Part shown: piece after piece, positions 23,354 through 35,200 of the stretch
How the letters are laid out: each line of letters starts with the position of its first letter
How positions within the stretch are numbered: position 1 is the stretch's first letter
Origin: Volutella citrinella
Taxonomy: Eukaryota > Ascomycota > Sordariomycetes > Hypocreales > Nectriaceae
Assembly (NCBI GenBank): GCA_034401135.1
Contig: JAWZSP010000003.1
Coordinates: 3,782,001 to 3,846,000, forward strand
Direction: 5' to 3'
DNA: 64,000 bases
Translations under genes and position numbers: made by a program
The notes under the pieces: generated by a model
Database searches by the model: none
Told to the model about the DNA's origin: nothing
The model's input: only the letters and a program-made list of their open reading frames with translations

Positions 23354-24425
23354 ATGGCCGCAGACGTCAGGAGGCAAGCGGCGACGCAGCCCGCGCCGCC
23401 CAATCTGGAGAAGAAGGTGGCCAGCGCGGCGCACGACTACAAGGGCTTCGTGGCGGGTGTGTTTAGCGGTATCGCGAAGCTGACGGGTATGTCTCCCCGC
23501 GTTCATGGGCTGAGGATTGATTGACTGGTTGACTGACTGGCTGGACATTCAATAGTCGGACACCCCTTTGACACAATCAAGGTGCGGCTCCAGACAACAG
23601 ACCCGTCGCGATTCAGCGGCCCGCTGCAGTGTGTGATGCAGACGGTCCGCAACGAAGGCTTCCGCGGGCTGTACAAGGGCGCGTCACCGCCGCTGGTTGG
23701 ATGGATGTTCAGTAGGTCTTCCTCATCCCCATCGTCGTCGTTGTCGAGCTAACAGCCTCGGTGCAGTGGATTCATTGATGCTCGGATCTCTGACCGTGTA
23801 CCGGCGACTGCTGGCCGAGCACGTCTTCAGCACCTCCCCGACACTCCCCTCCTTCGGCCACGGCATTGCCGGCATCATGGCCGGGTCAACAGTAAGCTTC
23901 ATCGCCGCGCCCATCGAGCACGTCAAGGCGCGGCTTCAGATCCAGTACGCCGCCCACAAGGCCGACCGGCTGTACGCGGGGCCCATCGACTGCGTGCGCA
24001 GGATCTACACGCACCACGGCATCGCTGGCCTGTACCACGGGCTGAGCGCCACCCTGCTCTTCCGCGGCTTCTTCTTCTTCTGGTGGGGCAGCTACGACGT
24101 GCTGTCGCGGTGGATGCGGGAGCGCACCTCCATGAGCGCCCCGGCCGTCAACTTCTGGGCCGGCGGCCTGAGCGCCCAGATCTTCTGGCTGACGAGCTAC
24201 CCGAGCGACGTGGTCAAGCAGAAGATCATGACGGACAACCTCGGCGGCGGCCTAGGGGACGGGGAGCGGCGCTTCAGGTCCTGGAAGCAGGCGGCGGTCG
24301 CTGTCTACAGGGAGGCCGGGTGGAGGGGCTACTGGAGGGGCTTTGTGCCGTGCTTCCTCAGGGCTTTCCCGGCGAATGCAATGGCCTTGATGACCTTTGA
24401 GGGTGTCATGAGGTCGCTGCCATGA
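23354..24425 (+). CDS. Mitochondrial carrier (SLC25) family protein
   Basis: Exons 23354-23486, 23556-23711 and 23767-24425 (introns 69 and 55 nt) give 315 residues. Splicing restores KLTVGHPFDTIKVRLQ across the first junction and WMFMDSLM across the second. The three tandem SLC25 signatures are present: PFDTIK (48-53), PIEHVK and PSDVVK, each followed by the usual RLQ/K..G-type sequence, so the six-helix inner-membrane carrier fold is intact. The first motif, VGHPFDTIKVRLQ, is characteristic of the branch with basic amino acid, ornithine and carnitine/acylcarnitine carriers (SLC25A29/A45-48, Ort1, Crc1). The third signature ends in Gln-Lys rather than a typical basic-aromatic pattern. The exact substrate cannot be assigned. 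The gene converges on RPL22 with about 410 bases between. Confidence 0.93.
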
Positions 24426-24837
24426 GAGGGGCTAGAAAAGGACACTTGGGATTTTGGATGAATCAATGTAACCGACTGTCGACATTGACATGGTGGGCGA
24501 ATGTACATGGGGCAAGGCAGCATCATCATCATCGGACATGACCAGGGGCTGCTGGTGTACATAAAAGGAAAAGCATTTTACAGCATGGGCTAGGAGTCAA
24601 GTCACTTCACACACACACACACACATCGAAACAGCGGGGCACAGGGCACAAGAGTTTTGTCGCCAGAGAGGCGCCGCGGGAATTCGAATCGATTCCGCAG
24701 CTGGGTTTCTATTGGCAAAGTACCAAAAACTTTTTTCCAGTCCCGATTTCACCAACCCATTTCCCTGCGCCAACCCAATGCAATGCAGCGCGCAATGTTT
24801 TGTCGTTGCGCCTGCGCGTCTTCGTTGTCTCATTCGT
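24426..24837. other. Intergenic region between convergent genes
   Basis: About 410 bases forming the overlapping 3' flanks of the carrier (+) and RPL22 (-). It contains a short CA repeat at about 24608-24626 and no gene. Confidence 0.7.
24608..24626. repeat. (CA)n microsatellite
   Basis: A run of about nine AC/CA units read directly, in the 3' flank shared by the carrier and RPL22. Confidence 0.9.
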
Positions 24838-25521
24838 TTACTCGTCGTCCTCGTCAGCCTCGTCGTTGACGACGTTGAAGAACTTGAGCTCGTAGACACC
24901 CTTGGAGGTGGAGACGACGCGGAGCCAGTCACGGAGCTGCTGCTTCTTGAGGAACTTCTTGGTCCTGCGGCGAGAGGTTAGCTGCTGGGGACGTCGGCGC
25001 GCCAAGGGGAGGAGGGGGCCGTACAGGTACTTGAGGTAGCGGCCAGAGAGCTCGTTGTGGGCAATGATCTCGATCTTGCCGCCGCCCTGCTGCTGGACGA
25101 TGACGTTGTCGCCGAGGTTGTTGGTGCGGCCCTCAACCTTGATGCGGTCCTGGAGGAACTTCTCGAAGGCAGTGACGTCGAAGATCTTGTCGCTCGCGGG
25201 CTGCGAGGCGTTGATGATGAACTGCGACCGGGACCCAAGTCAGCTTTCCCCGGCCATTGTAATCTCGTCGCCCTGGAACTCCCTCCCGTCGCCATGTCGT
25301 CGAGGTCTCGGACCGGGATCGGGTTGTCGAACAGATACCCAGGGGAGGGGGTCATTGGTGGCTTCGTACCTTCTTGGTCTGCTTCTGGGCCTTGCCCGAC
25401 TTCTTCTGTTGGAGAAATGACACTTAGCCTACTGCATTTTCGCGGCGCCTCGTTGCGTTGCCTGCGCGGCAGAGGGCCTACAGCAAAGCGATAGTCATGT
25501 ACGTACAGTCTGAGGAGCCAT
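24838..25521 (-). CDS. RPL22: 60S ribosomal protein L22 (eL22)
   Basis: Four exons on the minus strand: 25521-25507 (15 nt, encodes MAPQT), 25405-25370 (36 nt, KKSGKAQKQTKK), 25221-25025 (197 nt) and 24964-24838 (127 nt), with introns of 101, 148 and 60 nt. The product is 124 residues, close to the usual eL22 size. The core reads FIINASQPASDKIFDV, then DRIKVEGRTNNLG and SGRYLKYLTKKFLKKQ, then VVSTSKGVYELKFFNVV, ending with the acidic DEADEDDE tail typical of eL22. It sits on the solvent side of the large subunit near the exit tunnel. Two very short 5' exons are typical for fungal ribosomal protein genes and defeat simple ORF calling. I checked the 148-nt intron for box C/D snoRNA motifs and saw none. 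Confidence 0.96.
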
Positions 25522-26212
25522 TGTGACTTTTGTTTAAGGGGGGGGGTGTTATTGGGGGTTGTGAAGAACGCAAAGAGGTAGAATCCTGCGCCTGAGAGGG
25601 AGAAAGTTGGTTGCTGATTGACGATGGAGAATGCCTCTGCCAAAATTCCGGCTATAATTCTCGTGGGGTGCTCAAAATGGGGCCGATACTTAGGGCTCTG
25701 TCGGACTAATACCGGCCCGACCCCCACTCACTGCTCTCTCCATGAGCTCCCCGCCGCCAAGCAAGAGCCACCGCCGAAGTTGGATGGATCCCCACTCTGA
25801 TTGAGTCTCAGGACAGTGATTGGCAAGTGGATATGGTACTGGTAGATAGATGCTCGTACAGAACCTGCATTTGATACTCTGTGATCGGACTTGCCTGATC
25901 CTAGTCTTTCTTTTCTAACTAAAAGACAAGTAAAATAACTCTGGCAACAAGGGCTGCCCAAAGGTACTACTAGTCGTTGTTGAAACGGACTGGTACATGG
26001 CAAACTAAGTGTAATTATGTGCTGAAACCAAGAATAAATATAGTCAATTTGAAAGTAATTGGAAATCCAAAACCCAAAACATGTGCTGTCGTGATTCCCG
26101 TAGAATGCAAAGCTCATTAAAACACTCGTCCTATCATCACACATTCACATCGTCTCATCAATACAACAAACAGGTCGACGTCGACACTTCACCCGTCACC
26201 TCGCCCCACCCC
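25522..26212. other. Intergenic region
   Basis: About 690 bases: promoter of RPL22 (reading leftward from 25521, with a poly-purine/pyrimidine tract at 25530-25550) and the AT-rich 3' flank of the giant protein gene (25800-26200). No gene recognised. Confidence 0.6.
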
Positions 26213-29200
26213 TCAGCCAAACAACTTCTTGAAAGCAGACTTGATTGCTCCCGGCTTCTTCTCCTCCTCCCTCGCCTTCCTGCGCTCCTGGTGTCTTGCC
26301 CGGCGAGCAGAGTCTTCGGCGCCCGGTGTCTCTTCCCTTCGCGGACGGGACGATCTCGACGGCCTGGGCTCATCGGCCGGGGGCTCCTCCCTGGTTCGAT
26401 GAGAGCGAGATCGCGGTTCATCCGTTGACTGCCTTGTGCGTCTATGCCGGCTGCGAGTCGTATCAGACCGACGGGGCGGCTCGGCGCGGACCGGATCCGG
26501 CATGGCTTCGACAGGCTCCGGCATGGGCTCATCTCGCGGCGGCGGGGTGCTTCCAACGACACCTTGCGAGTTCTTGACATCGAAGAACCTCTTTTCGGGC
26601 AGGGCCGGCTCGGCTCGCTCCATGGTTGGCCGTTCCCTCATCTCCTCGGGGCGGCTCCGTGTGGAGTGGCTATGCCGGCGGGAGCGGCGGTGCCTTCGTT
26701 CCGGCTCTGGCTCTGGCTCTTTCCCCTTGTCCTCCCTGATACCTGATGATACACGGCGACGATCACGGTCTCGTTCCCGGGGCCGTTCCTTCTCTTCTGC
26801 CTCCCTTGCACGCGCCCGGCGATCTGCTCTCCCTGCCTTGCGCTTCTCATGAGCCTCTTGCTCCTCAGCCGTCCTTATCCGCCGTCTCCTACCCGAGCTT
26901 CCCGAGCTGTCAGCGGAAAACCCGCTGTCCTTGCGGTTAGGAGTTTGAGGGGGCGTGCCGGCTGAGCCAGCGCTATCTGGCCGGTGGCGGCGGAACGGGT
27001 TGGAACCGAAAGACAAGCGTCGTTTACCCTCATCTTGGCCCGGTAACCCTCTCACAGGCGGCTCTTCCTCGGTAGGCTGACGTCGGGGGCGGGATTCATC
27101 TTCACCACGGGCTCTGTAACGCCTCAAGTCCTCGTCGGCGCGAGATTTGTGGCGCCGAGCTTCATCCTCGCCCCGCAGTCTTCTACTTCGCCTGTCATCG
27201 TCGCCATGGCCTCTCCGCTCTCGCTCGCCCTCCTCCTCCCGAGTTCTGCCAGGGTGAGCATGTGAATGTCGGCGTCTGCGGCGTCTTTCCCCGTCTCTTT
27301 CGCCGCGAGAGGAACCAGATTCCCTACTCTTGTCGTCTGCAAACAAGTCAGTATCAGACTGGACATGCTCCTCAGGCTCCTCCTCCAGGTCCTTGTATGA
27401 AGTAGAAACATGTGGGGTGTGGTAGTCTATCGATCCCATCATTTGACCCCCAATGTCCGGTCGACCCTGTTTTCCAATCTGAGCAAAGGGTCCCGGGCTT
27501 CCCGGAGGGCTGAGAGCTTCTGCTGCTGCATAAATCACCACTGCCGCAGCTACAGTATCCTCTGCGTTCTGCAGATTCATCTTGCGCTTGCGCCGGAGAG
27601 TATGAGCTCGGTTCTTATCCAGCATCTTCTGATCAGGGATTACGATCCCGGGTGTCCTTGGCCTGAGCATGTATTCCCCACTGAGTGGACGTTCAGCGTC
27701 GTGGGCTCCAGCTGTTTGCAGGTTGGCCCTCTCAGCAGCTGCTCGAGAGGACTCGCCTCGCTCTTCTGGAAAGGTAGTTTGCGCAAAGAACGAAGGGGTG
27801 GCAAGAGCATCTGCGGGGGATGCGGCCAGAACACGAGGTTCCTTCGGGCGAGGGACACTCTTGGCCCTGGACCTTGTGGTCACTGGCGGCCGCGACTGTG
27901 ATGGTCTCGCAGCGCGTGATTCAGGGAGCCCGCGTTCTCTTGAAGGACGCCCAGAAGTTGCATTTGAAGCGAGGACCGAAGAGACTGCCGCGGCAGTAAC
28001 GGCGCCGGTGGCAAGAATCGGAAGCGTCGCAGAAGCCTCAGGGTCAGGGTCAGAGCTCTCTTGGACAGGTGGCCCAACAGCACCCACAGGTCTGATCGGA
28101 GTGGCCTGTTGCGGTGAGATCCCACCCGCGTGATCGAAACCAGCTGTGTCGGTCGTGGCTCGGGCCGCATGTCCACCGTAGATAGCATCTTCAGGTGCGG
28201 CTGTCTCCGCATCGAAGCCAGCGCGAGAAGCCGTGGCTTGAACCCTATCAGAAAGTGCTGCCTCTAATGGCGTTTCTTCGTCACTTTCCTCCTCGCTGGA
28301 GTCGCTTGCGCCTGAATCTTGGTGAAGAGCTTGATTCGGTTCAGCCAGCAAATGCTTCGGCACCACGCTCGCACGTCTTGACTGCCATTCACCGGCGCCT
28401 GGATCTGTACGGACTAAGTTGTCGGGCTCATTTTCAAGCGGTAGCACATCAGAAGATGCCGCTGTAGGGAAATCATCGGACACTTGGCTTGTTCTTTTGA
28501 ACATGTCAGACGAGGCCGGTTCTGGGTCTGCCGAGGGGATGCTGTCGACAACTTGTCCTTCCATGCCCGCATGAAGCTCACGGGGCCCATGAGCAGGCAT
28601 GGCAGGGATATCGGTAGCAGATGTGTCTCTTTCAACGTCCTCATCCTCCTCATCCTGCTCCTCCTCAGGCTTCGGCACATCATCTTCATCGCTGGAGACT
28701 TCCGAAGTGACATCATTCTCCCAGGGTCTTTCCAGACTGCCAGAACGTGGAACTTGCTCATCCAGGGGGGATGCGTGTTCCTCGTGGCTCGCATCCATCG
28801 GCCCTCCAACTTGACTGGCAGATTTCGTATATCCCGGCGCATATACGGTAATGGGAGCCTCCATGGTTACCGGGGGCGTTTTGATCTTTGGTATGGCACT
28901 TATGGAAGCCGCCGTCAAGGTTGAAGAAGTGCGCTGGGGAACAGGTCGAACCTCAATGTCATGCTCCGACGCACTGTCCTGGGATAGATGTGTCTCGTCT
29001 GTTTCTGATTGCTCGTCGCGAGTGGGGGCTTCGATGCGTGTACCGGAGACGCCCTCTATTTCGGCCTCATTCAAAGCGGATAGAGTTGAGTCATTGTCTT
29101 CTGAACCTAGAGACTGGGCAGTTTCGGTCTCAACCATGGCGGGTAAAGCTGCTCTGGGCAGAGAGCGCGTTGCATCTACTGATGGTCGAGAGGCATCTGA

Positions 29201-32200
29201 CATATCGGCGTCTTCATCCTCAGACTCCACCGACAGGATGCTTTCTGGCTGATCTTCGACTCGGGAACCGCGCGTGGAGGCCGGAACACCAGCCAACGGA
29301 GGAGCATCAGGGCCGCTCGCGTCTCCAGGGGATGCCCTGCCAGAGTTTGTCTTGATGTAGTCATCCTGAGCTGAACTAACGTCGGTAGCCTCCTGGTGAA
29401 TGGGATCTGGGGGGGAATCCATGCTCTCGGTAGGCGCGGCAGATTCTTCTGCAACCACTTCCACACATCTGGAGGCAGAATCTCCAAGCATAAGGGAGCT
29501 AGGGTGCTCCTCAGGATGATCATCGTCTTCATCGGCAACCAAGGCTGGGGAATCAGGAGCCTTGGTGGAGACGGCCTTGACCAAGCCGTCTAAGGTAGCC
29601 TCATGCTGGAGATCTAGTGCGGTTTCATCTTCTGAGGTCTCGGCTCTCCGCTCCTCAGTAGTGTGGGCCGCGGCGACTGGCTGGGGTCCCTCCTCGCTCA
29701 GAGTTTGGTCAACAGCATCCGATACGACATCTGAGGAGGCGCCTACGGGCGTGGTTTCCCTTTGCCCTTCCTCAACACTTCCGTCGTCGACCAATACATC
29801 AGTGCCGACAACATCGCTTGAACGGGGCGGCCCTGGGTCGTGGGCCGTTGAGTTCATGGTCGAGTCTAGAACCGGTGGTTCTAGTTCATTGAGTGTCTCC
29901 GGGAGACCCAAGGCACCTTTCGCTTCCAAATCGCCTTTGATTTGCTCTCTTGGTTCTGGGGTAGTTTGTGTATCAGAGATATCGTCGTTTGCCGCATCCG
30001 TGTGTTCTGATGGTGGGCAGTTTGATGGGATACCTTCGTCGTTTCCAAGTTTGGAGTCGGCGTCGATACTGGACTCAACATTATCTTCAATCTCGCCCCT
30101 TTCGGGATCCTTCGACTCGGTAGCGCTATCGATGGTCCCAGCCGTTGACTGCTGATCATTGTCCACAACACTGGAGTCGAGTTTGTCGACGGGGCGCGAC
30201 AAGATAGGCTCGAGTTCATGTGAACCTGCACTGCCCAAATCCTCTGACCTGATGCCACTCTGTTCAGACGCGAGTTGCCTTGAAGCCCCGGCAGCTGCTG
30301 TCTCATTCTGAGGCTCTGCCCTTTCTGCTTCTTCCCCGCTTGAAGCCGGCGTAGTTTCCGTCGCAGTCTGATTGTCCTCAACCAAACGCAGCGAAGTCTC
30401 AGTTTCTCCGTGGGACCCTTCACTCTCAAAATTCAATCCAACCTCCTCTTGCTGGCCGTGTGCATTAATGGTAGTAGAGCCTACATCTTCAATAGGGCCA
30501 CTCTGAAGTGAATTTTGGGTATAATCTGAGCTTAACGCCAAAACGCCATGTACACCCGAATCTTCATGGAGATCTGAAGAAACTCCCAAACGTTGCGTAA
30601 AATCAAAGGGGGTATCGTATAAAGAATGGTGTTCCTCACCTTTTTTGGCTTCTTTCTTGTCAGCAATTGGATCTACACCATCTTTCGGGCTGGCTTCGTC
30701 GGCTTTCTTTGCACCCTCTTCAGCAGCAACTGCAGCTTCTTCTGTCTTGGCGTCAGGTTCAGCGGCGGTGCTTGATTCGGGTGCTGGAGCAGGGTCTTCA
30801 GGTTCAGTGGCTGGCTTCGCAGCTTCTTCTTCTTCTTCTTCCTTGTCTTGCTTCTCAGATGCTGGGGGATCGTCGGAGGGCTTAGAGTCTTCTTCGCCTT
30901 CAGCTGGCATGTCCTCTTCATCAGGTTTGTCTTCGGTTTCGCCTGCTTCCATCGTGGCACGGGGTACTTCTTCAGCTGGTTGATCGTCAGTGGTGGCTTT
31001 ATCACCGGCTGCACTGTCTTCAACCAAAGGCGCCGCATCAGCGGAATCGGCCTCCTCTGGTTTAGGTGCATCGTCAGTAGCTTCATGGTCAACCACTTCA
31101 TCTTTTTCTGGCGCCACTGTAGCGTCGGCTGGTTCTTCGACAGTTGGTGCAGATTCTCCGGTATCCTCGGCTTTTTCTGTTTCAGCTAGCTTCTCATCAG
31201 TGGCAGGCTTCGACTCGATGGCACTCTCCGCGTCTTTGGGAGCTTCAGCTGGCTCCTTGCCAGCAGGAACGGAGTCCTCAGTCGACTTGATCTCATCCGA
31301 AGCTGCGTTTGTCGGGTCTTCAGGATCTGCTTCGATCACGAGGGGCTCGTCCACAGGCTTCTCCTCTGCAGGCTTGTCATCTGCAGGCTTGTCCTCTGCT
31401 GGGGGTGCTTCGTCTGCAGGTTTCTCCTCAGCGGGCTTCTCCTCAGCAGGAGGTGCGTCCTCGACAGGCTTGTCTTCTGCTAGAGGCGCTTCCTCTGCAG
31501 GTTTCTCCTCTATAGGCTTGTCTTCTGTAGCTTTGTCCTCTGCCGGTGGTGCTTCCTCTGCAGGCTTCTCAGCTACAGGAGGTGCGTCCTCAGCAGGCTT
31601 GTCTTCTGCTAGAGGCGCTTCCTCTGCTGGCTTCTCTTCTACTAGAGGCGCTTCCTCTACAGACTTCTCCTCAGCAGGCTTCTCCTCAGCCGGAGGCGCT
31701 TCCTCTAAAGGCTTGTCTTCTGCAGGCGTGTCGTCAGCAGGCTTGTCGTCAGCAGGCTTATCTTCTGCTGGAGGAATTTCTTCAGCAGACTTCTCCTCTG
31801 TAGGAGACGCTTCCTCTGCAGGTTTGTCCTCTGCAGGCTTGTCCTCTGCAGGCTTGTCCTCTGCAGGCTTGTCGTCAGCAGGCTTGTCTTCTGCTGGAGG
31901 AGCTTCTTCAGCAGGCTTGTCTTCTGCTGGAGGAGCTTCTTCTGCAGGCTTCTCCTCTGCAGGCTTGTCCTCTGCAGGCTTGTCGTCAGCAGCCTTGTCT
32001 TCTGCTGGAGGAGCTTCTTCAGCAGGCTTCTCCTCTGCAGGCTTATCCTCTGCAGGCTTGTCCTCTGTAGGCTTGTCTTCTGCAGGCTTCTCCTCTGCTG
32101 GAGGGGTTTCTTCGGCAGGCTTCTCCTCTGCAGGCTTATCCTCTGTAGGCTTCTCCTCTGTAGGCTTGTCTTCGGCAGGCTTCTCCTCTGCAGGCTTCTC

Positions 32201-35200
32201 CTCTGCTGGAGGAGCTTCTTCAGCAGGCTTGTCTTCTGCTGGAGGAGCTTCTTCTGCAGGCTTCTCCTCTGCAGGCTTGTCCTCTGCAGGCTTGTCGTCA
32301 GCAGCCTTGTCTTCAGTAGGCTTGTCGTCGGCAGGTTTGTCTTCATCTGGCTTGTCTTCTGTTGGGGGTGCCTCGGCAGACTTGTCTTCGGTAGGCTTGT
32401 CGTCGGCAGATTTCCCATCCTCACCGTTGACCTGGGCATGGACTTCATCAGCATCCGGTGGTGGCTCTTCGAAATCGTCAGCCTTTGAGCCTTCGTCGTC
32501 AGTTTCCTTCGCCATGGATTCGGAGGTCTTCTCATTCACAGGCTCGGGTTCAGACTCTTGGCCAGGATCATTCTCATCTGAGCCAGGTACCAGGGGTGGT
32601 GACTTGTCGTTATCAAGGGAGTCAGCTTCCTTGGCCTCCTCCGAGGCGACTGGAGGGGCACTGTCTTTTGCTGGTTGATCCAAGTTTGCTGAAGCAGGTG
32701 TATCATCCTCGGTGGGTTTAGCCTCTGTTGTAGGTGCTTCCGGCTCCTTGCCTTCCGCTGGCAGTCCATCGTCAGCACCAATAGGAGGAAGGGTTGACTC
32801 GCTCGATGCGGCGGTTGTAGGTAGTTCCTCGGCTTCGGTGGGTGGCTCGATTCCGGGGGCTTCGGCTGCCTTCCCTTCCACGGCCGGATCCTCCATTGGC
32901 ACCACGTCTGCAGGTTTTACCTCTACTGGAGTTGGGTTGTCCTCGGCAGATTCGCCCTCTGCCTGTGGAGGCTTTGTGTCTGTTGCTGGCTCTTCACCCA
33001 CCACCTTGTCTTCCGTTGGTTGCGTTTCTGCCATGGATGACTCAGAAGCCGGCTCCTTGACTGGTTCAGCTTCCGTGGGCTCTGCGATGAGTTCCTTCGT
33101 AGGAGCTGTCTTCGCTTCTCCAGTGGATTCATCTGCGGGATTGTCCTCTCTATCCGCCGAATCGGCATCCGCAGGCTTGGCATCCTCGGACTTCGCGGTT
33201 TCCTTAGGGGCGTCGAGTTTCTCAGCTCCATCTGTCTCTCCAGAGTCGGGAGAATCAAGCGCCAGCTTGTCTGCAGATTCACTAGTTGGTGCCTGGTCTT
33301 CTGAGGATGAGTCCTCATCTTCAACCGGCTGAGTCTCGGCGAGCTTCTCCGTGGGTTCTTCAGCAGGGGCTTTGTCCGATTCTTCAGCAGGCGCTTCCGC
33401 AGGCGCGTTAGAAGATTTATCTTCTGCGTCGGCGACATCAAGCTCCACCGGGCATAGTGCGGGCTCCTCGGAGGGCTTCTTGTCAGGCTGGGCCGCTGTC
33501 TCTGAAGAGTCCTCTGGAGACTTCTCTGTGGCCTTATCGTCTGCAGACTTCTCTTCAGCAGGCTTCTCCTCAGCCGGAGGTGCTTCCTCTGCAGGCTTGT
33601 CCCCCGCCGGGTCATCTACCGTTTTATCATCGACAGATTTGCCCTCCGTTTCAGAGGTTTTGATTTCTGTTGGCGTTTCCACCAATTCGTCGGTGACCTT
33701 CACGTCGGCTTCCGCGGGTTCCTTTGTAGACTCATTGGCAAGCTCACCATCAACAGACTTGTCCTCTGTCTCGGTTTTCGTGGGGTCTTCCCCTGGCGCT
33801 TGCTCAGCCACTTCGTCAACGGGACTTTCGGCAGGTTTGTCCGTTGGCTTATCGTCTGCTGTCATTTCTTCAGCCTCAATCGGTTCGGGTGTTGCGGGCT
33901 CATCAGCGGGCTTGGTCTCTGCCTCAGTAACCTCCTTCTTAGACTTGTCGTCTGCCTCAGCATCTACATGCTTCTCCTTGATTTCGGCAGGCTTTTCGTC
34001 CGCAGGCTCCTGTTGAGGTTCCTCAATGGCTTCGATCGGCTCATTTGCGGGTTTGTCATCTGTGGACTCCTGTGCTGATTTGTCCTTGACTTCGGGAGCC
34101 TCATCGGCGGGTGTGCCAGTCTCAGGCGTGACATCTACTGTTTCTTTCTTGGCTTCAGCCGGTGTTTCAATAGGTTGATCTGCGGGCTTCTCGGCAGGTT
34201 TGTCCTCTTCCGACTTGTCATTGGTAGACTTGTCATCCACCTCAATGGTTTCTGCCTTGGCGTCTTCAACCTCTGCAACCTCCTCAACAGGCTTCTCCTG
34301 GGCTTTCACGGGCTCCTCTGCAGGCTCCTCCGCAGGCTTGTCATCTGCAGGCTTTTCATCAACCTTGGTGTCGTCTGTGTCGGACTTTCCGGCCTCTGCG
34401 AGTGCCTCTGCGGGTGCCTCTGCGGGTGCCTCTGCGGGTGCCTCTGCGGGTGCCTCTGCGGGTGCCTCTGCGGGTGCCTCTGCGGGTGCCTCTGCGGGTG
34501 CCTCTGCGGGTGCCTCTGCGGGTGCCTCTGCGGGTGCCTCTGCGGGTGCCTCTGCGGGTGCCTCTGCGGGTGCCTCTGCGGGTGCCTCTGCGGGTGCCTC
34601 TGCGGGTGCCTCTGCGGGTGCTTCTGCGGGTGCTTCTGCGGGCTCCTCCGTAGGCTTGTCGTCAGCAGGCTTTTCGTCAACCTTGGTGTCGTCTGTGTCG
34701 GACTTTCCGGCCTCTGCGGGTGCTTCTGCGGGTGCTTCTGCGGGTGCTTCTGCGGGCTCTTCCGTAGGCTTGTCGTCAGCAGGCTTTTCGTCAGCCTTGG
34801 TGTCGTCGGTCTCGGGCTTTCCGGCCTCTGTGGGTGCGTCTGCGGTTGCTTCTGCGGGCTCTTCCGTAGGCTTGTCATCAGCAGGCTTTTCGTCAGCCTT
34901 GGTGTTGTCGGTCTCGGGCTTTCCGGCCTCTGCGAGTGCCTCTGCGGGTGCCTCTGCGGGTGCCTCTGCGGGTGCCTCTACAGGTTTTGGTTCTGCAGGT
35001 TGCGTATCTACAGTCTTGCCATCCGTAGCTTCGCCCTCTCCCTCGACAGCCTTTGTCTCGGCTGCGAGAGGCTCCTCACCTGGTTTATCTTCTGTGGACT
35101 CTGCATCTTTTTGGTCGTCCGTCGGCTTGTCGTCGGTGGGTTGAGCTTCTGTTGCAACAGGCGTTTCCTCAGGCTGAGCTGCTGGTTCCTCAGGCTTGGC

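Noticed and set aside
25222..25369. snoRNA inside the largest RPL22 intron
   Set aside because: No RTGATGA box C with a matching CTGA box D at suitable spacing on the transcribed strand.
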